Of a DNA stretch of 64,000 nucleotides, positions 38,949 to 47,605 are shown piece after piece. The position numbers and the translations under genes are program-made. Each line of letters begins with the position of its first letter. Position 1 is the stretch's first letter. Source of the stretch: a virus; the IMG/VR virus record IMGVR_UViG_3300044796_000657, positions 62,001 through 126,000 of that record. One strand, written 5' to 3'. The notes under the pieces were generated by a model. The model did no database searches and had not been told where the DNA came from. It worked only from the letters and a program-made list of their open reading frames with translations.

Positions 38949-40763
38949 ATGGCATCACCTCCACCACCACCACCACCTGTACCACCTGTGGCACCAAGGA
39001 TGCCTGGCGCCGGTCCACCTAGTCCACCTAGTCCACCACCACCTGTGGCACCCTCTTTTGTACCTGGAGAAAATAATAGTACTATTCAAACACTTACAAA
39101 TGGACAAACAGTAACACATCCAGCAGGTGCGCCTGTACAGACTGGACCACCAGCACCAACGCCATTCTCACCGCCACCCCCACCGCCACTCCCGGAACCG
39201 ATGGTTTTACGACCTGGAGAAAATAACACTGTTATTCAAACACTTCCAAACGGTCAAGAAAGAATATATCCAGCAGGTGGACCACCATCTAATCCGCCAC
39301 CTCCTGCTACTGTACCGCCGCCCGGATCACCACCGACACCACCACTGCCACGACGACCGGGTGCAGGTATGACAACACGACCGGTCGTTCCTCCGACGAC
39401 TGTTCCGCCACCTACACCTACTGTTCCGCCACCTACACCTACTGTTCCGCCACCTACACCTACTGTTCCGCCTGCGACTACTGCTCCACCACCTAGTTCA
39501 ACAACACCGGGCAGTGCATGGATTCCTTCTACGACATCACCACCACCATCATATATTCCACCCGGCCCAACCACTGCACAAATACCGCCAGCTCCTGCCG
39601 GTACAGTGGCGGGGCGAAATGGTTGGATTTCACCGCCGCCGGTCGTCGTGGCTCCACCGCCTCCGCCGCCTCCGGTTGTGGTTCCGCCCCCGCCGCCGGT
39701 CGTTCAAAAGCCGCCCGTAGTCGTTCCGCCGCCGCCCGTATCAACCGGAACGCCTCCCGGCACAGGGCCATCAACAGCAGGTAAGGTTGTTACTGTTCTG
39801 ACTGTGGCTGCATTGGCATCAATAATTGCCGATGCGGTTGAATCGTCAGCAGAAGCATCGTTTAAAGATTGCTTTACTGGCTTAATGGTAGCATGTGGTT
39901 ATACAACGTTCCAACCATTGAATATGTTAGCTAATGAAAATCATCCACAAGGATTCAATATCCCCAACGAAATTGATTTGTTATATAAGAAGCTGAAAGA
40001 CATTCTTTCACGAGCAGTTGCACCTGGACCGTTGTCAATACTACTGCCCGGTGGTGGATCAAGACGTTTTGAAGACTCGGCTGATTTTCAAAAATTCATT
40101 GACGACGTAGCAGCAGATGCGTGTCGTAGGAATAAAGACATAGCTAAACCGGGATTTGATTTATCACTATTCCAAGGCAATCAAGGTTGTTGGGAATTAG
40201 CCAGAGCAATTAACGCCAAAGCAGTAAAGTGTTGGTGTGCCAAGCAACCCAATATCGATCCTGCAGCATGTGTAAAATTAAAAAACTTTACCCAAGTTAA
40301 ACTCAATTGGCTTGTCGCTCTAGATAATAGTTATTTCGGACAAGCATTAACAATAGCGCACCAAAGAATCGAAGGCGGCGGAATCCAAGTTATCGTTATC
40401 AAAAACCAAATGTATCAATTGGTAGATTATGCTCAAGGCCTCATTGATACTTATTGTCCCATTTCATTTAATGGCGAATGTTGCAAAGCAGGAAGAGCCA
40501 TATTACAACAAGTTCAAAAATTCATCAAGGAAAGAGAAACTCTTATCAAGATCATTCTTTCTGCGATTGCTCAATTGAACGCTTTAGAGTGCCCAACAAC
40601 CACATGCGATTATAACGATGTAATGGCAAAGATAACCGAATTGTACGGTAGAGCAATAAACCTCAATAAATCACTTGATCAACTCAACAAAGATTGGAAA
40701 CTATATCTTGCCAATCTAGTTAAACCAACTTGTACAAGTAGCTCTAGTTCTAGTGGCCCTTGA
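38949..40763 (+). CDS. Proline-rich 604-aa protein
   Basis: Residues 1-275 are mostly Pro with Thr, Val and Ala, including runs of seven Pro and three VPPPTPT repeats. Two copies of a 22-residue PGENN module (about 39-60 and 88-109) punctuate it. Residues 280-600 form a helical, Cys-containing domain, ending in a Ser run. The Pro region should be a stiff extended stalk. A fibre, spike or surface-exposed role is likely but unproven. A strong terminator follows. Confidence 0.8.
   Translation: MASPPPPPPPVPPVAPRMPGAGPPSPPSPPPPVAPSFVPGENNSTIQTLTNGQTVTHPAGAPVQTGPPAPTPFSPPPPPPLPEPMVLRPGENNTVIQTLPNGQERIYPAGGPPSNPPPPATVPPPGSPPTPPLPRRPGAGMTTRPVVPPTTVPPPTPTVPPPTPTVPPPTPTVPPATTAPPPSSTTPGSAWIPSTTSPPPSYIPPGPTTAQIPPAPAGTVAGRNGWISPPPVVVAPPPPPPPVVVPPPPPVVQKPPVVVPPPPVSTGTPPGTGPSTAGKVVTVLTVAALASIIADAVESSAEASFKDCFTGLMVACGYTTFQPLNMLANENHPQGFNIPNEIDLLYKKLKDILSRAVAPGPLSILLPGGGSRRFEDSADFQKFIDDVAADACRRNKDIAKPGFDLSLFQGNQGCWELARAINAKAVKCWCAKQPNIDPAACVKLKNFTQVKLNWLVALDNSYFGQALTIAHQRIEGGGIQVIVIKNQMYQLVDYAQGLIDTYCPISFNGECCKAGRAILQQVQKFIKERETLIKIILSAIAQLNALECPTTTCDYNDVMAKITELYGRAINLNKSLDQLNKDWKLYLANLVKPTCTSSSSSSGP
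39399..39471 (+). repeat. 21-bp tandem repeat in the proline-rich gene
   Basis: Three identical 21-bp units (ACTGTTCCGCCACCTACACC plus T) and part of a fourth encode VPPPTPT repeats. The region just after, 39640-39760, is far richer in G and C than its surroundings. Confidence 0.88.
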
Positions 40764-40773
40764 AGTTAACTCA

Positions 40774-40808
40774 AATAACGCCAACATTAGTTGGCGTTAT
40801 TTTTTTTT
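40774..40808 (+). terminator. Intrinsic terminator
   Basis: AATAACGCCAAC and its complement with an ATTA loop, then eight or more T. It ends the proline-rich gene. The stop of the leftward gene at 40797 lies in the stem. Confidence 0.93.
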
Positions 40809-41009
40809 AACACACAATCTTTCCGTCTTGACCATTATCCAAAAACCACACAATCCGTGCCAACCCTGTTTCATCTTTGGCCCATTTTCTGAAATGTTTT
40901 CCCATTGTGTGAATAGATGAATAAATTCTCTATTTATTGCCCAATCATACAGATGTTCGTATTCGGCATGAGCAGGAATAATCATCTTATTGTGAAAATC
41001 TTGAAACAT
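40797..41009 (-). CDS. Uncharacterised 70-aa protein
   Basis: Trp- and His-rich helical protein with a Lys tail. AAGGTATAAGAGT precedes the ATG. It starts 13 nt from the rightward methyltransferase gene. Confidence 0.6.
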   Translation of the reverse strand: MFQDFHNKMIIPAHAEYEHLYDWAINREFIHLFTQWENISENGPKMKQGWHGLCGFWIMVKTERLCVKKK

Positions 41010-41022
41010 ACTCTTATACCTT

Positions 41023-41661
41023 ATGAGTCAACAAAAACAATATCGCCGCCTAATACAGCTCATTAATCAATTGGAAGTTCAAATCTATGAACCTCTCTAT
41101 GACAGTGAATACACGAATGCTGGACATTGGGATTACGTTGTCTATGACCACGCTAAATTCTTCGACCATTTACACGAATCCCATTACATTCTAGGCCAGA
41201 AAAAAGGTTTAAAATTCATTGATGTTGGTTGCGGTCTGGGAACAAAAGTCAGTTTGGCCAAAGCATACTTTGACTCTTATGGCTTGGAACTCAATGAGAA
41301 GTACGCCCAAGTTGCCAACAAGATCAATCGACCCAAAAAGTTTAATACTTACGGACGTTATAAAAGATTGAAAAACGATAAACAAAGAATTAAGTGTATG
41401 GATGCCTTGAAAGAAGATTACAGCAATTATGATGTCATCTATTTTTTCCGACCCATCAGTCACATGCCAACACAGAAGAAATTAGAAAAACTAATTTTTA
41501 GCACGGCGAAAGAAGGAGCAATCATTCTGCCCATCTATGCCCAAAGTAAATTTCCTAACTATATCAAAAAACTCCCCACACCAAGCGGAGAGTTATATGT
41601 TAAGTGTGAAAATCCTAGCACCTTCAAAAACTACTCAGCGTTATGCCGAGAAATTTCATAA
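41023..41661 (+). CDS. Class I SAM-dependent methyltransferase
   Basis: The AdoMet motif FIDVGCGLGTKV lies near residues 64-75 and is followed by a strand with acidic end (SYGLELNEKYAQ) as in class I enzymes. VIYFFRPISH fits motif IV/post-IV. The acceptor is unknown. The gene converges on dihydroorotase and overlaps its end by 31 nt. Confidence 0.82.
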   Translation: MSQQKQYRRLIQLINQLEVQIYEPLYDSEYTNAGHWDYVVYDHAKFFDHLHESHYILGQKKGLKFIDVGCGLGTKVSLAKAYFDSYGLELNEKYAQVANKINRPKKFNTYGRYKRLKNDKQRIKCMDALKEDYSNYDVIYFFRPISHMPTQKKLEKLIFSTAKEGAIILPIYAQSKFPNYIKKLPTPSGELYVKCENPSTFKNYSALCREIS

Positions 41662-42656
41662 TCAATTGTTGTCTTGTAAGCGTAAGGAAGATACCCGTCA
41701 AAAGGATCGCCAATTAACTCATCAATCTTACGCTTTTTCTCTTCTACTTCCAACATCCAAGTCGGTTCTGGCAGTCTGTACCACCTTCTAGCGAACAAAG
41801 ATGTGAAGTTTGCTATACGTTCCGCATTGCCGCCGCCTAACCGTACAAACAATCCTACGAGGTTTTCTGGTAGGTGAGGAGCAGTGAAAACACCTGCACA
41901 TCCATGATCGCACTCCTTCTTGCCAATCAAATGCGGTGCACTGTCACTACCGAGAAAAAACCCCGGCTCACCAGACAACGCCATGCGAACTAATCTATTC
42001 CGATCTTGTGGACGCTTGGGGATTGGCTTACAAAAATAATGTGGTCTCAATTTATCCCCAACAACATCATCCAATGTTAATTCAAGATGATGAAGTGTAA
42101 TTGTGGCTGCACATCGTGGATAAAATGCCTTAACAAAACTTACGGATTCCATTGTCGTGATATGTTCCAACACGATCCGCAACTTGGGAAATTTCATTAT
42201 CATGTCGGCGAGAATTTCCAAAAACCGATCCTCACGATCCATACAGAATTCGCCGGGCATTTCGCCGTGAACACAAAGCGGAATGTCATTCATTGACATA
42301 ACATCAAGACACTCTGCCAAGTGTCCATCAATGTTTTCGAGTTCTTTTCTTCCGAAACCATTTTCTGAGTTGGTTGTCACACCATCAGGGTAAAGCTTGA
42401 CAGCGGTGATATTATTGAGTTGTTGGGGATCTGTTTTGGGTGTTAACTTGAGAGTCATCAATGGCGTCATTTGTTTGCAATGAGCCATGATTTGCTGCTT
42501 GTAAATTTCAGATTCTTTGAGGGTTGAAATGGGTGGGTCGGTATTTGGCATTACCAGAGCGAATTCGCAGTAACGATCCGATTGAGGGACAATCGTTGCT
42601 AGTGCATCCCCTTGACGGAAATGCACGTGAGCATCAACGAATGCTGGTAAACGCAT
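41631..42656 (-). CDS. pyrC: Dihydroorotase
   Basis: The metal-binding set of the PyrC type is complete: DAHVHFRQG near 8-16, the carboxylated Lys in VKLYPDGVTTN near 86, His in CVHGE, His in VLEHITT and the catalytic Asp in GSDSAPH. At 341 residues it matches the compact bacterial class. It closes carbamoyl aspartate to dihydroorotate, the third step of pyrimidine synthesis. As phage cargo it would raise UMP/CTP supply during infection. It heads a leftward cluster. Confidence 0.92.
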   Translation of the reverse strand: MRLPAFVDAHVHFRQGDALATIVPQSDRYCEFALVMPNTDPPISTLKESEIYKQQIMAHCKQMTPLMTLKLTPKTDPQQLNNITAVKLYPDGVTTNSENGFGRKELENIDGHLAECLDVMSMNDIPLCVHGEMPGEFCMDREDRFLEILADMIMKFPKLRIVLEHITTMESVSFVKAFYPRCAATITLHHLELTLDDVVGDKLRPHYFCKPIPKRPQDRNRLVRMALSGEPGFFLGSDSAPHLIGKKECDHGCAGVFTAPHLPENLVGLFVRLGGGNAERIANFTSLFARRWYRLPEPTWMLEVEEKKRKIDELIGDPFDGYLPYAYKTTIDYEISRHNAE

Positions 42657-42657
42657 A

Positions 42658-43002
42658 TCACACCTTTACGGAAGATAAAATCACATCCCAATGTTCAGCG
42701 GATTTTGCTTGTTCCGTTAACCAAGGCATCGGCCCGGTGTAATAATACCGAGCAACTAATTGCCGAGTTTGACGAAGAAAATGCGTTTCCATAAAAACGA
42801 CATTCGCCATATCAATACTCATCAACTCGCTATTTTTGCTCTTTTTGAGCGTTAATTGCCCATTACCAAAGGATTTGAAAGTCGCTTTGAAGTTGATGTT
42901 ATTGGGGTAGTGAATATCAAGAGCGGCGTTATTACACAAATACATCAAAAGTGTAGTTGCGTCGTAAGGCCGCACAAGTGTTTTGAAGTTCGTCAAGAGC
43001 AT
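42658..43002 (-). CDS. Uncharacterised 114-aa protein
   Basis: Alpha/beta protein with an aromatic segment (RYYYTGPMPWL). It lies directly upstream of pyrC with one base between them. No family was recognised. Confidence 0.7.
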   Translation of the reverse strand: MLLTNFKTLVRPYDATTLLMYLCNNAALDIHYPNNINFKATFKSFGNGQLTLKKSKNSELMSIDMANVVFMETHFLRQTRQLVARYYYTGPMPWLTEQAKSAEHWDVILSSVKV

Positions 43003-43004
43003 GA

Positions 43005-43226
43005 TTACTCAACGATGGGCGTGATGGTGACTTCGGAAGTAGTAAGTTCACATTCAGCAGCCAGCCAGAATTCGACACCGTCGCTTTGAGGACGACCAGC
43101 AACTTCCCACTTGTGGTATGCCAGTTTCTCAATCTTGGTGCGACCGTGACAAGCCTTTTTGCTGCACGTTTTCTTTAACGTGGTGGTGGTTGCGGTTTCG
43201 GGGGGTGTTGCGGTAATAGTTGCCAT
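43005..43226 (-). CDS. Uncharacterised 73-aa protein
   Basis: Thr-rich start, CSKKACHG in the middle and a beta-rich end. G/C-ending codons suggest good expression. The start at 43226 lies after the promoter at 43264-43292. Confidence 0.68.
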   Translation of the reverse strand: MATITATPPETATTTTLKKTCSKKACHGRTKIEKLAYHKWEVAGRPQSDGVEFWLAAECELTTSEVTITPIVE

Positions 43227-43263
43227 AAATCTTTCTCTATTAGACCATAATTGGTGTGAGGTA

Positions 43264-43292
43264 ATTAAAACATAATGATCGGTCGTTGTCAA
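43264..43292 (-). promoter_or_regulatory. Sigma-70-type promoter
   Basis: TTGACA, 17 bp, TTTAAT. It drives the cluster that ends with pyrC. Confidence 0.68.
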
Positions 43293-43297
43293 GTGGA

Positions 43298-43897
43298 TTA
43301 TCCAAATAAAGTCAATTTTAATTCTCTGAACAATGAAGTTGTAGAAAGTAGTGAGTCTAGTTTCTTTTTCTTATGTAACAAGTAGCGAGTATCAAATTGT
43401 TGATACCATCCCTTTTCTGATCCTGTGTAATAACAATGACGAGACAGAAAATAATCTATCGCCTCTTTGGTATTAGATGCTTGACCATCAGCCATAATCA
43501 TCTTGTCCAAATCGCCTTCATAATGTTGGGCGGCTCTCAACAAGATGGTAAACAACGAAAGACGAATTGGTTGGGCACGCCAAAATCGTGCAGGCTTAAT
43601 CCATACAACATCTTTAACATCACATTTGCGTATTTTGCTTTTGAATGTTAATCCTAATTCATTTTCCACTTCCCCAATCACATCTCTGACTGTTTCATAG
43701 GGACATGCATAGAAAAATTGCTTGTACCAACTCTGATCGAAATTGTAATGAAATGAATCACGACAGTTATACCATTCCATAAAGATTGCTCTTGGCCAAT
43801 CTCTGTAAAAGTAACGACTGCCATATCGAATCATCCCAAATTGTCCCATTTTAATAATGGGATTCTGAACCTTATCAAATTCAGGAATTTTTTTCAT
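43298..43897 (-). CDS. Uncharacterised 199-aa protein
   Basis: Aromatic-rich (many Tyr, Trp, Phe) with basic patches. No family was recognised. It overlaps the gene before it by 4 nt. Confidence 0.7.
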   Translation of the reverse strand: MKKIPEFDKVQNPIIKMGQFGMIRYGSRYFYRDWPRAIFMEWYNCRDSFHYNFDQSWYKQFFYACPYETVRDVIGEVENELGLTFKSKIRKCDVKDVVWIKPARFWRAQPIRLSLFTILLRAAQHYEGDLDKMIMADGQASNTKEAIDYFLSRHCYYTGSEKGWYQQFDTRYLLHKKKKLDSLLSTTSLFRELKLTLFG

Positions 43898-44235
43898 AAG
43901 CTGGCCTGAAGATGAAAATTATCTACTTCGCTGAATATTTGTGTCCAACGATAAGCAGACAATTGATGAGGTTCTACATAATAATATTCACAACAGAATT
44001 TGTCCAATATGCGAATGAAGCGATTTGAAGTATATTGAATGGCAGCACTTGGCCCAATACAAAATGTGTAAGTCTTATCTTTCTCGCCCATATTAAGGCG
44101 GATCATTTGATTGATTATTGATTCGCAAGTCACCAACCGGCCTGAATGCCCATTGACAAGTGACCACAAACAGGGTCTCATTTTCAAATAGGATGCCAAA
44201 GATTGGTAATCAGTAGGCATATCAGAGGTTGCCAT
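43894..44235 (-). CDS. Uncharacterised 113-aa protein
   Basis: GAGGATATTTCAG supports the ATG at 44235; another ATG five codons later is possible. Helical with several Cys and Tyr. No family was recognised. Confidence 0.65.
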   Translation of the reverse strand: MATSDMPTDYQSLASYLKMRPCLWSLVNGHSGRLVTCESIINQMIRLNMGEKDKTYTFCIGPSAAIQYTSNRFIRILDKFCCEYYYVEPHQLSAYRWTQIFSEVDNFHLQASL

Positions 44236-44422
44236 CTGAAATATCCTCAATAACAATATTGGTTCTTTTGATCTTTTTCTTTCTCTTCGGCTTCAACTTC
44301 AACTTCTTAGATTTGATTTTTTTTGCGGGACGGGATGACAAAGAATTGGTTATGCCATCCAACGAATCGGCTAACCAAAATCTCAAATCCAGCAATCGTC
44401 CAAAGTTAGGGGACTTTTTCAT
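44222..44422 (-). CDS. Uncharacterised 66-aa very basic protein
   Basis: A dense Lys/Arg stretch in the middle (KKIKSKKLKLKPKRKKKIKR) suggests binding to nucleic acid. It overlaps genes on both sides. Confidence 0.65.
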   Translation of the reverse strand: MKKSPNFGRLLDLRFWLADSLDGITNSLSSRPAKKIKSKKLKLKPKRKKKIKRTNIVIEDISDGNL

Positions 44423-44625
44423 TACGGCACCTGAAGCCTATTATTGATTTTATGCCAGCACTTCATTTGAATTGCTGCTTCACCAGCTTGTTGTTTGTAA
44501 TAGAAACTGATAGCGGTGCCCTCAAGGGTCACCTCCATCAACTCTACATTAACTTTGACACTAAGGTGTCGCAAGCCAAATATCTTTTTCAAAGCACAAT
44601 GAAGAGCATCCAATTCTGCGTCCAT
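44422..44625 (-). CDS. Uncharacterised 67-aa protein
   Basis: Alpha/beta fold with a central strand pair. First gene after the promoter at 44649-44676. TAATG couples it to the basic protein. Confidence 0.68.
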   Translation of the reverse strand: MDAELDALHCALKKIFGLRHLSVKVNVELMEVTLEGTAISFYYKQQAGEAAIQMKCWHKINNRLQVP

Positions 44626-44648
44626 TTACATTCCCCTAATTTGTAAGA

Positions 44649-44676
44649 AGTATATCACTTCTGTGGGGAATGTCAA
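44649..44676 (-). promoter_or_regulatory. Sigma-70-type promoter
   Basis: TTGACA, 16 bp, TATACT. It drives the four-gene cluster from 44625 down to 43298. Confidence 0.8.
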
Positions 44677-44686
44677 GAAAATTACG

Positions 44687-44977
44687 CTAATTTATTTTAT
44701 ATGATGCCTTTAATGTTGTAATAACTTCATGTTCACTTTGGCCTCTAAATGCTTTGATTTCATTGGCGGTACTTAACAAAACATACCCACCTGCCAAAGC
44801 AGGGGTTTCTGAATAAGCTTTTTTTTGAAAATCATAAACAGTAAAAGTTCTAGGTGCGTGCATGCCTACGAATTCATGAATTCCCAAGATACAATAATCG
44901 GTCAAATCGGAAACTTTACGCACTCTGAACTTTTGTGCTTTAACCATTTCAAATAAAGCAATAAGTTCATAAGTCAT
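44687..44977 (-). CDS. Tandem paralog A, 96 aa
   Basis: It shares a pattern with the gene before it: AxKxRVR, then LxDYxxL, HAP/HAI, a Gly-Tyr and an LSxxxEI segment. The pair looks like an old tandem duplication. Possibly a small beta barrel with a helix; function unknown. Confidence 0.7.
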   Translation of the reverse strand: MTYELIALFEMVKAQKFRVRKVSDLTDYCILGIHEFVGMHAPRTFTVYDFQKKAYSETPALAGGYVLLSTANEIKAFRGQSEHEVITTLKASYKIN

Positions 44978-45282
44978 TGGACACCTTCATCAATACTCAA
45001 TGCTGTTATTTGTTGTATCAAGTCGCTTTTAGAAGCCATAAGCACTTTTGCCAAATCTTCTAGCGGTATAAGGCCCAGATTTTCAATCTCTTCTTCGGAA
45101 GATAGTCTGGCATACTCAGACACCAAAAGCATTAAATGTGCTGCATAACCACTTTGTAAATCGATGGCATGTAACCACGAATTGTTCAATCGTGATAGGC
45201 ACAGATAATCTTGCAACGTGTAAGTATTGCGAACACGCAATCTCACAGTCTTGGCGTTGTGCAAAATCTCCGCTAGTGTCAT
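44974..45282 (-). CDS. Tandem paralog B, 102 aa
   Basis: Related to the gene at 44687 as described there, with an extra helical tail. The start at 45282 overlaps the upstream TGA as ATGA. Confidence 0.7.
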   Translation of the reverse strand: MTLAEILHNAKTVRLRVRNTYTLQDYLCLSRLNNSWLHAIDLQSGYAAHLMLLVSEYARLSSEEEIENLGLIPLEDLAKVLMASKSDLIQQITALSIDEGVQ

Positions 45283-45746
45283 TGGCTTTTGCGACACTTT
45301 TGTTCAACCTGATCCATGAGGCCACAGAGCGTAGGTGCAACCAAAATTTGGCCACATGCCCACTTCCAATCCCATGCCGTGAAAGTCGCCCGACCTTTTA
45401 CCATTCGCCACTCACCATCAAAATCATTATTGGCCTTAACTATATCCGTCACTATGCCTTCAACCAACTTCATTTCATCTTGATTCCAAGGCCCATGATA
45501 AACACACATCCAGCATTGCGGAAAATGGCCCAACGACTTTTTGCTGCCAACTATGATTGGCGCAGCAGTTTTGACTAATTCCTGAATCTTAATATCATCA
45601 CAACCCGAAGTTGTTAAGATACCACACTTTTGACAAGTGATTTCGATTTGTTTTTTGAAGTAAGAACATAGCACGTTTTGGCTTGAACATTTTGCGCACC
45701 ATATTGGTGTTTTGGGCTTAATTTTAACTATCACCTTATGCCTCAC
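45279..45746 (-). CDS. Zinc-ribbon-containing 155-aa protein
   Basis: CAKC at 17-20 and CQKC near 38-41 form one zinc ribbon at the N-terminus. The rest is alpha/beta with CWMC in the middle. The function is unknown. Confidence 0.7.
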   Translation of the reverse strand: MRHKVIVKIKPKTPIWCAKCSSQNVLCSYFKKQIEITCQKCGILTTSGCDDIKIQELVKTAAPIIVGSKKSLGHFPQCWMCVYHGPWNQDEMKLVEGIVTDIVKANNDFDGEWRMVKGRATFTAWDWKWACGQILVAPTLCGLMDQVEQKCRKSQ

Positions 45747-46732
45747 AAGTCGTGGGTGCTATTTGATATATCCTCAATATCAACCTTAGATCGCTTACCA
45801 AAATCTTTCGGCCAATAAACCTCGTCTTCATATTCCATTACGTAACTTCTTCGCCGAGTCGAGTGGCCAGATTTATTCGCCGCCTTACAAGCCGTAATCG
45901 CTTCCTTGTCATAATCGTGCCACATCGAAAGAGATTTCGTATCAACCCAACGCATCCCTTGGATTTTATGCATTATACCTTCCCGCTCATTGGGATACAA
46001 CGCACAAAATGTTTTGATCCTAGACTTGAGTAAACTTAAAATAAACGATTCGTGTTCAAGCTTTTCCCTAAAGAATAAAGCAACACTCATTCTTGCTGGC
46101 CACTGGTAGTAGGTCAGCATTTCCTTCATGCCAATGGTGTGACCGTTTAGTAAATGATTTGTAGCAGTGTGTACAAAGTTATTAGCTTCGTGCGGCCCTT
46201 CACCATTGGATTGCCAGCCAAGGGTAGGCCAAGGACTGCTAGGATAAAGAGCGGTTCCCGACGATCCCAATGCGGCGTGTTTTGAAAATGGTGTTGGTCC
46301 ATTCCCAACACTTAAGTCTTCATAAAACTGACTCATCCATTTTGTTGAAGTATAAGGGGAAATTAACCCAGTACAGAACCCACAAAGATCGGCAGCATAT
46401 ACATCAGTAACAGGAAGATTGGTATCTATTACAAATGCGTGAGTAGGATCACCAAACTTCATGTTTTCACATTGGCGATTTCTTTCCCTAACATACATCA
46501 CTCTTAAATTGGCATCTACCTTGTACACCTCCATGTCATGCGGCCCTATTACTGGCAACAGGTGAAGGGAATTCGTGGGGATAAAAGCATAATTCCAAAA
46601 CTGTTGGTATGGAATTCTCTTGTTCTTAAGAATGTAAGGATTCTCGATTTGAAACGACAAACAAGAGACATTCAAGAAATCGCATATCTGCGTATCCTTA
46701 CCAACAAAATCAGGAAATGGATAGTGTGGCAC
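45743..46732 (-). CDS. Uncharacterised 329-aa protein
   Basis: The longest protein in this cluster without a recognised family. Trp- and Pro-rich, no transmembrane segment, with a basic C-terminal region. Its ADLCG segment recurs in the protein at 57702, which may be chance. Confidence 0.72.
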   Translation of the reverse strand: MPHYPFPDFVGKDTQICDFLNVSCLSFQIENPYILKNKRIPYQQFWNYAFIPTNSLHLLPVIGPHDMEVYKVDANLRVMYVRERNRQCENMKFGDPTHAFVIDTNLPVTDVYAADLCGFCTGLISPYTSTKWMSQFYEDLSVGNGPTPFSKHAALGSSGTALYPSSPWPTLGWQSNGEGPHEANNFVHTATNHLLNGHTIGMKEMLTYYQWPARMSVALFFREKLEHESFILSLLKSRIKTFCALYPNEREGIMHKIQGMRWVDTKSLSMWHDYDKEAITACKAANKSGHSTRRRSYVMEYEDEVYWPKDFGKRSKVDIEDISNSTHDL

Positions 46733-46741
46733 GGTTCGCCC

Positions 46742-47089
46742 TTAAGAATTAAGTTCATTGGTTCGTAAAACAATCTTGCTCAACATTGAACGCAATTCAT
46801 CAAGATCGCCTACTCTCGCAGCAACCAACTGAACCAACAAAGGCGACATCCTCTTATAGTCTTCACCGTAATCAGAACGAATAGTGGTCGCTACTCTGTT
46901 AAGTTCCTTATCGGTCAATGGGTGTCCGAATTCGTGACAAAACCATATCCGATCTAAACTATCGGTGACCACAAAGATATTCTTTTCCCAAGGAATGGGA
47001 CTGTTTGCGTCATAGCACAAAAAGTGACCATCCTTGTTGTCTGCCGGACGATGTTCCGGAACAGCAATTTGTATCGATACTTTTAACAT
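46742..47089 (-). CDS. Uncharacterised 115-aa protein
   Basis: Beta-rich first half with a FCHEFGHP segment that looks like, but is not, a full HExxH protease motif. Helical second half. Confidence 0.68.
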   Translation of the reverse strand: MLKVSIQIAVPEHRPADNKDGHFLCYDANSPIPWEKNIFVVTDSLDRIWFCHEFGHPLTDKELNRVATTIRSDYGEDYKRMSPLLVQLVAARVGDLDELRSMLSKIVLRTNELNS

Positions 47090-47097
47090 TCAAAACC

Positions 47098-47316
47098 TCA
47101 ATATTTTAAAACCTGTGCCGTTCTTATAAATGTCAGACCCATGCTCTCTAACTCTTGACGAGCTTCGGGTGTTTTGTCTAACCACAACAAAAAGTCTACC
47201 ACGGGTGTAGTATCTTTTTGTGGCTCAGAAACACGGCACGCCATTTTCGCTGCCGAAAACTTGTGTCGTCTAACGAGTCTTTCGCCCAACTCAATTAACG
47301 TACTTTTCATATCCAT
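47098..47316 (-). CDS. Uncharacterised 72-aa helical protein
   Basis: TAGGAGATTTGCT sets the start at 47316; the TAG in it is the stop of the gene before. Helical and basic. Confidence 0.68.
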   Translation of the reverse strand: MDMKSTLIELGERLVRRHKFSAAKMACRVSEPQKDTTPVVDFLLWLDKTPEARQELESMGLTFIRTAQVLKY

Positions 47317-47326
47317 AGCAAATCTC

Positions 47327-47605
47327 CTAATAGGGTGGCGGTTTGCCTTTTTTCCACCAATCGGGATCGTCGCCTTCTTTTTCTTTCTCTTCTTCTTCTT
47401 TGAGTTTGCTTGCTGCGTGTCCAACAATTTTATAGGCTGCGAAAAAAGTAATCGCAACTCCCAAAAGTACGCCTATCAACAGCGTAAGTAAAATCGTAGC
47501 AAATTCTCCTTGAACACCAACACAATAACCCCAAGTTAACAATACGCCCATAAAAAAGGAAGCAATACCGACACTAACTTTGTTATCGAAAATAAGACCT
47601 AACAT
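47327..47605 (-). CDS. Membrane protein, 92 aa
   Basis: Two transmembrane helices (ASFFMGVLLTWGYCV and ILLTLLIGVLLGVAITFFAAY), then an acidic-basic tail with a Trp pair and Pro run. It could be a holin-like or scaffold protein; no evidence decides. Confidence 0.7.
   Translation of the reverse strand: MLGLIFDNKVSVGIASFFMGVLLTWGYCVGVQGEFATILLTLLIGVLLGVAITFFAAYKIVGHAASKLKEEEEKEKEGDDPDWWKKGKPPPY

Noticed and set aside
39254-39574. Minus-strand open frame of 106 codons rich in Gly and Val
   Set aside because: It is the mirror of the proline-rich coding repeats on the plus strand; such shadows arise from GC-rich repeats.
46742-47089. Metalloprotease call from CHEFGHP
   Set aside because: The spacing HEFGH fits HExxH formally, but the segment lies before a Pro with no helix context or third ligand, so I left it uncharacterised.
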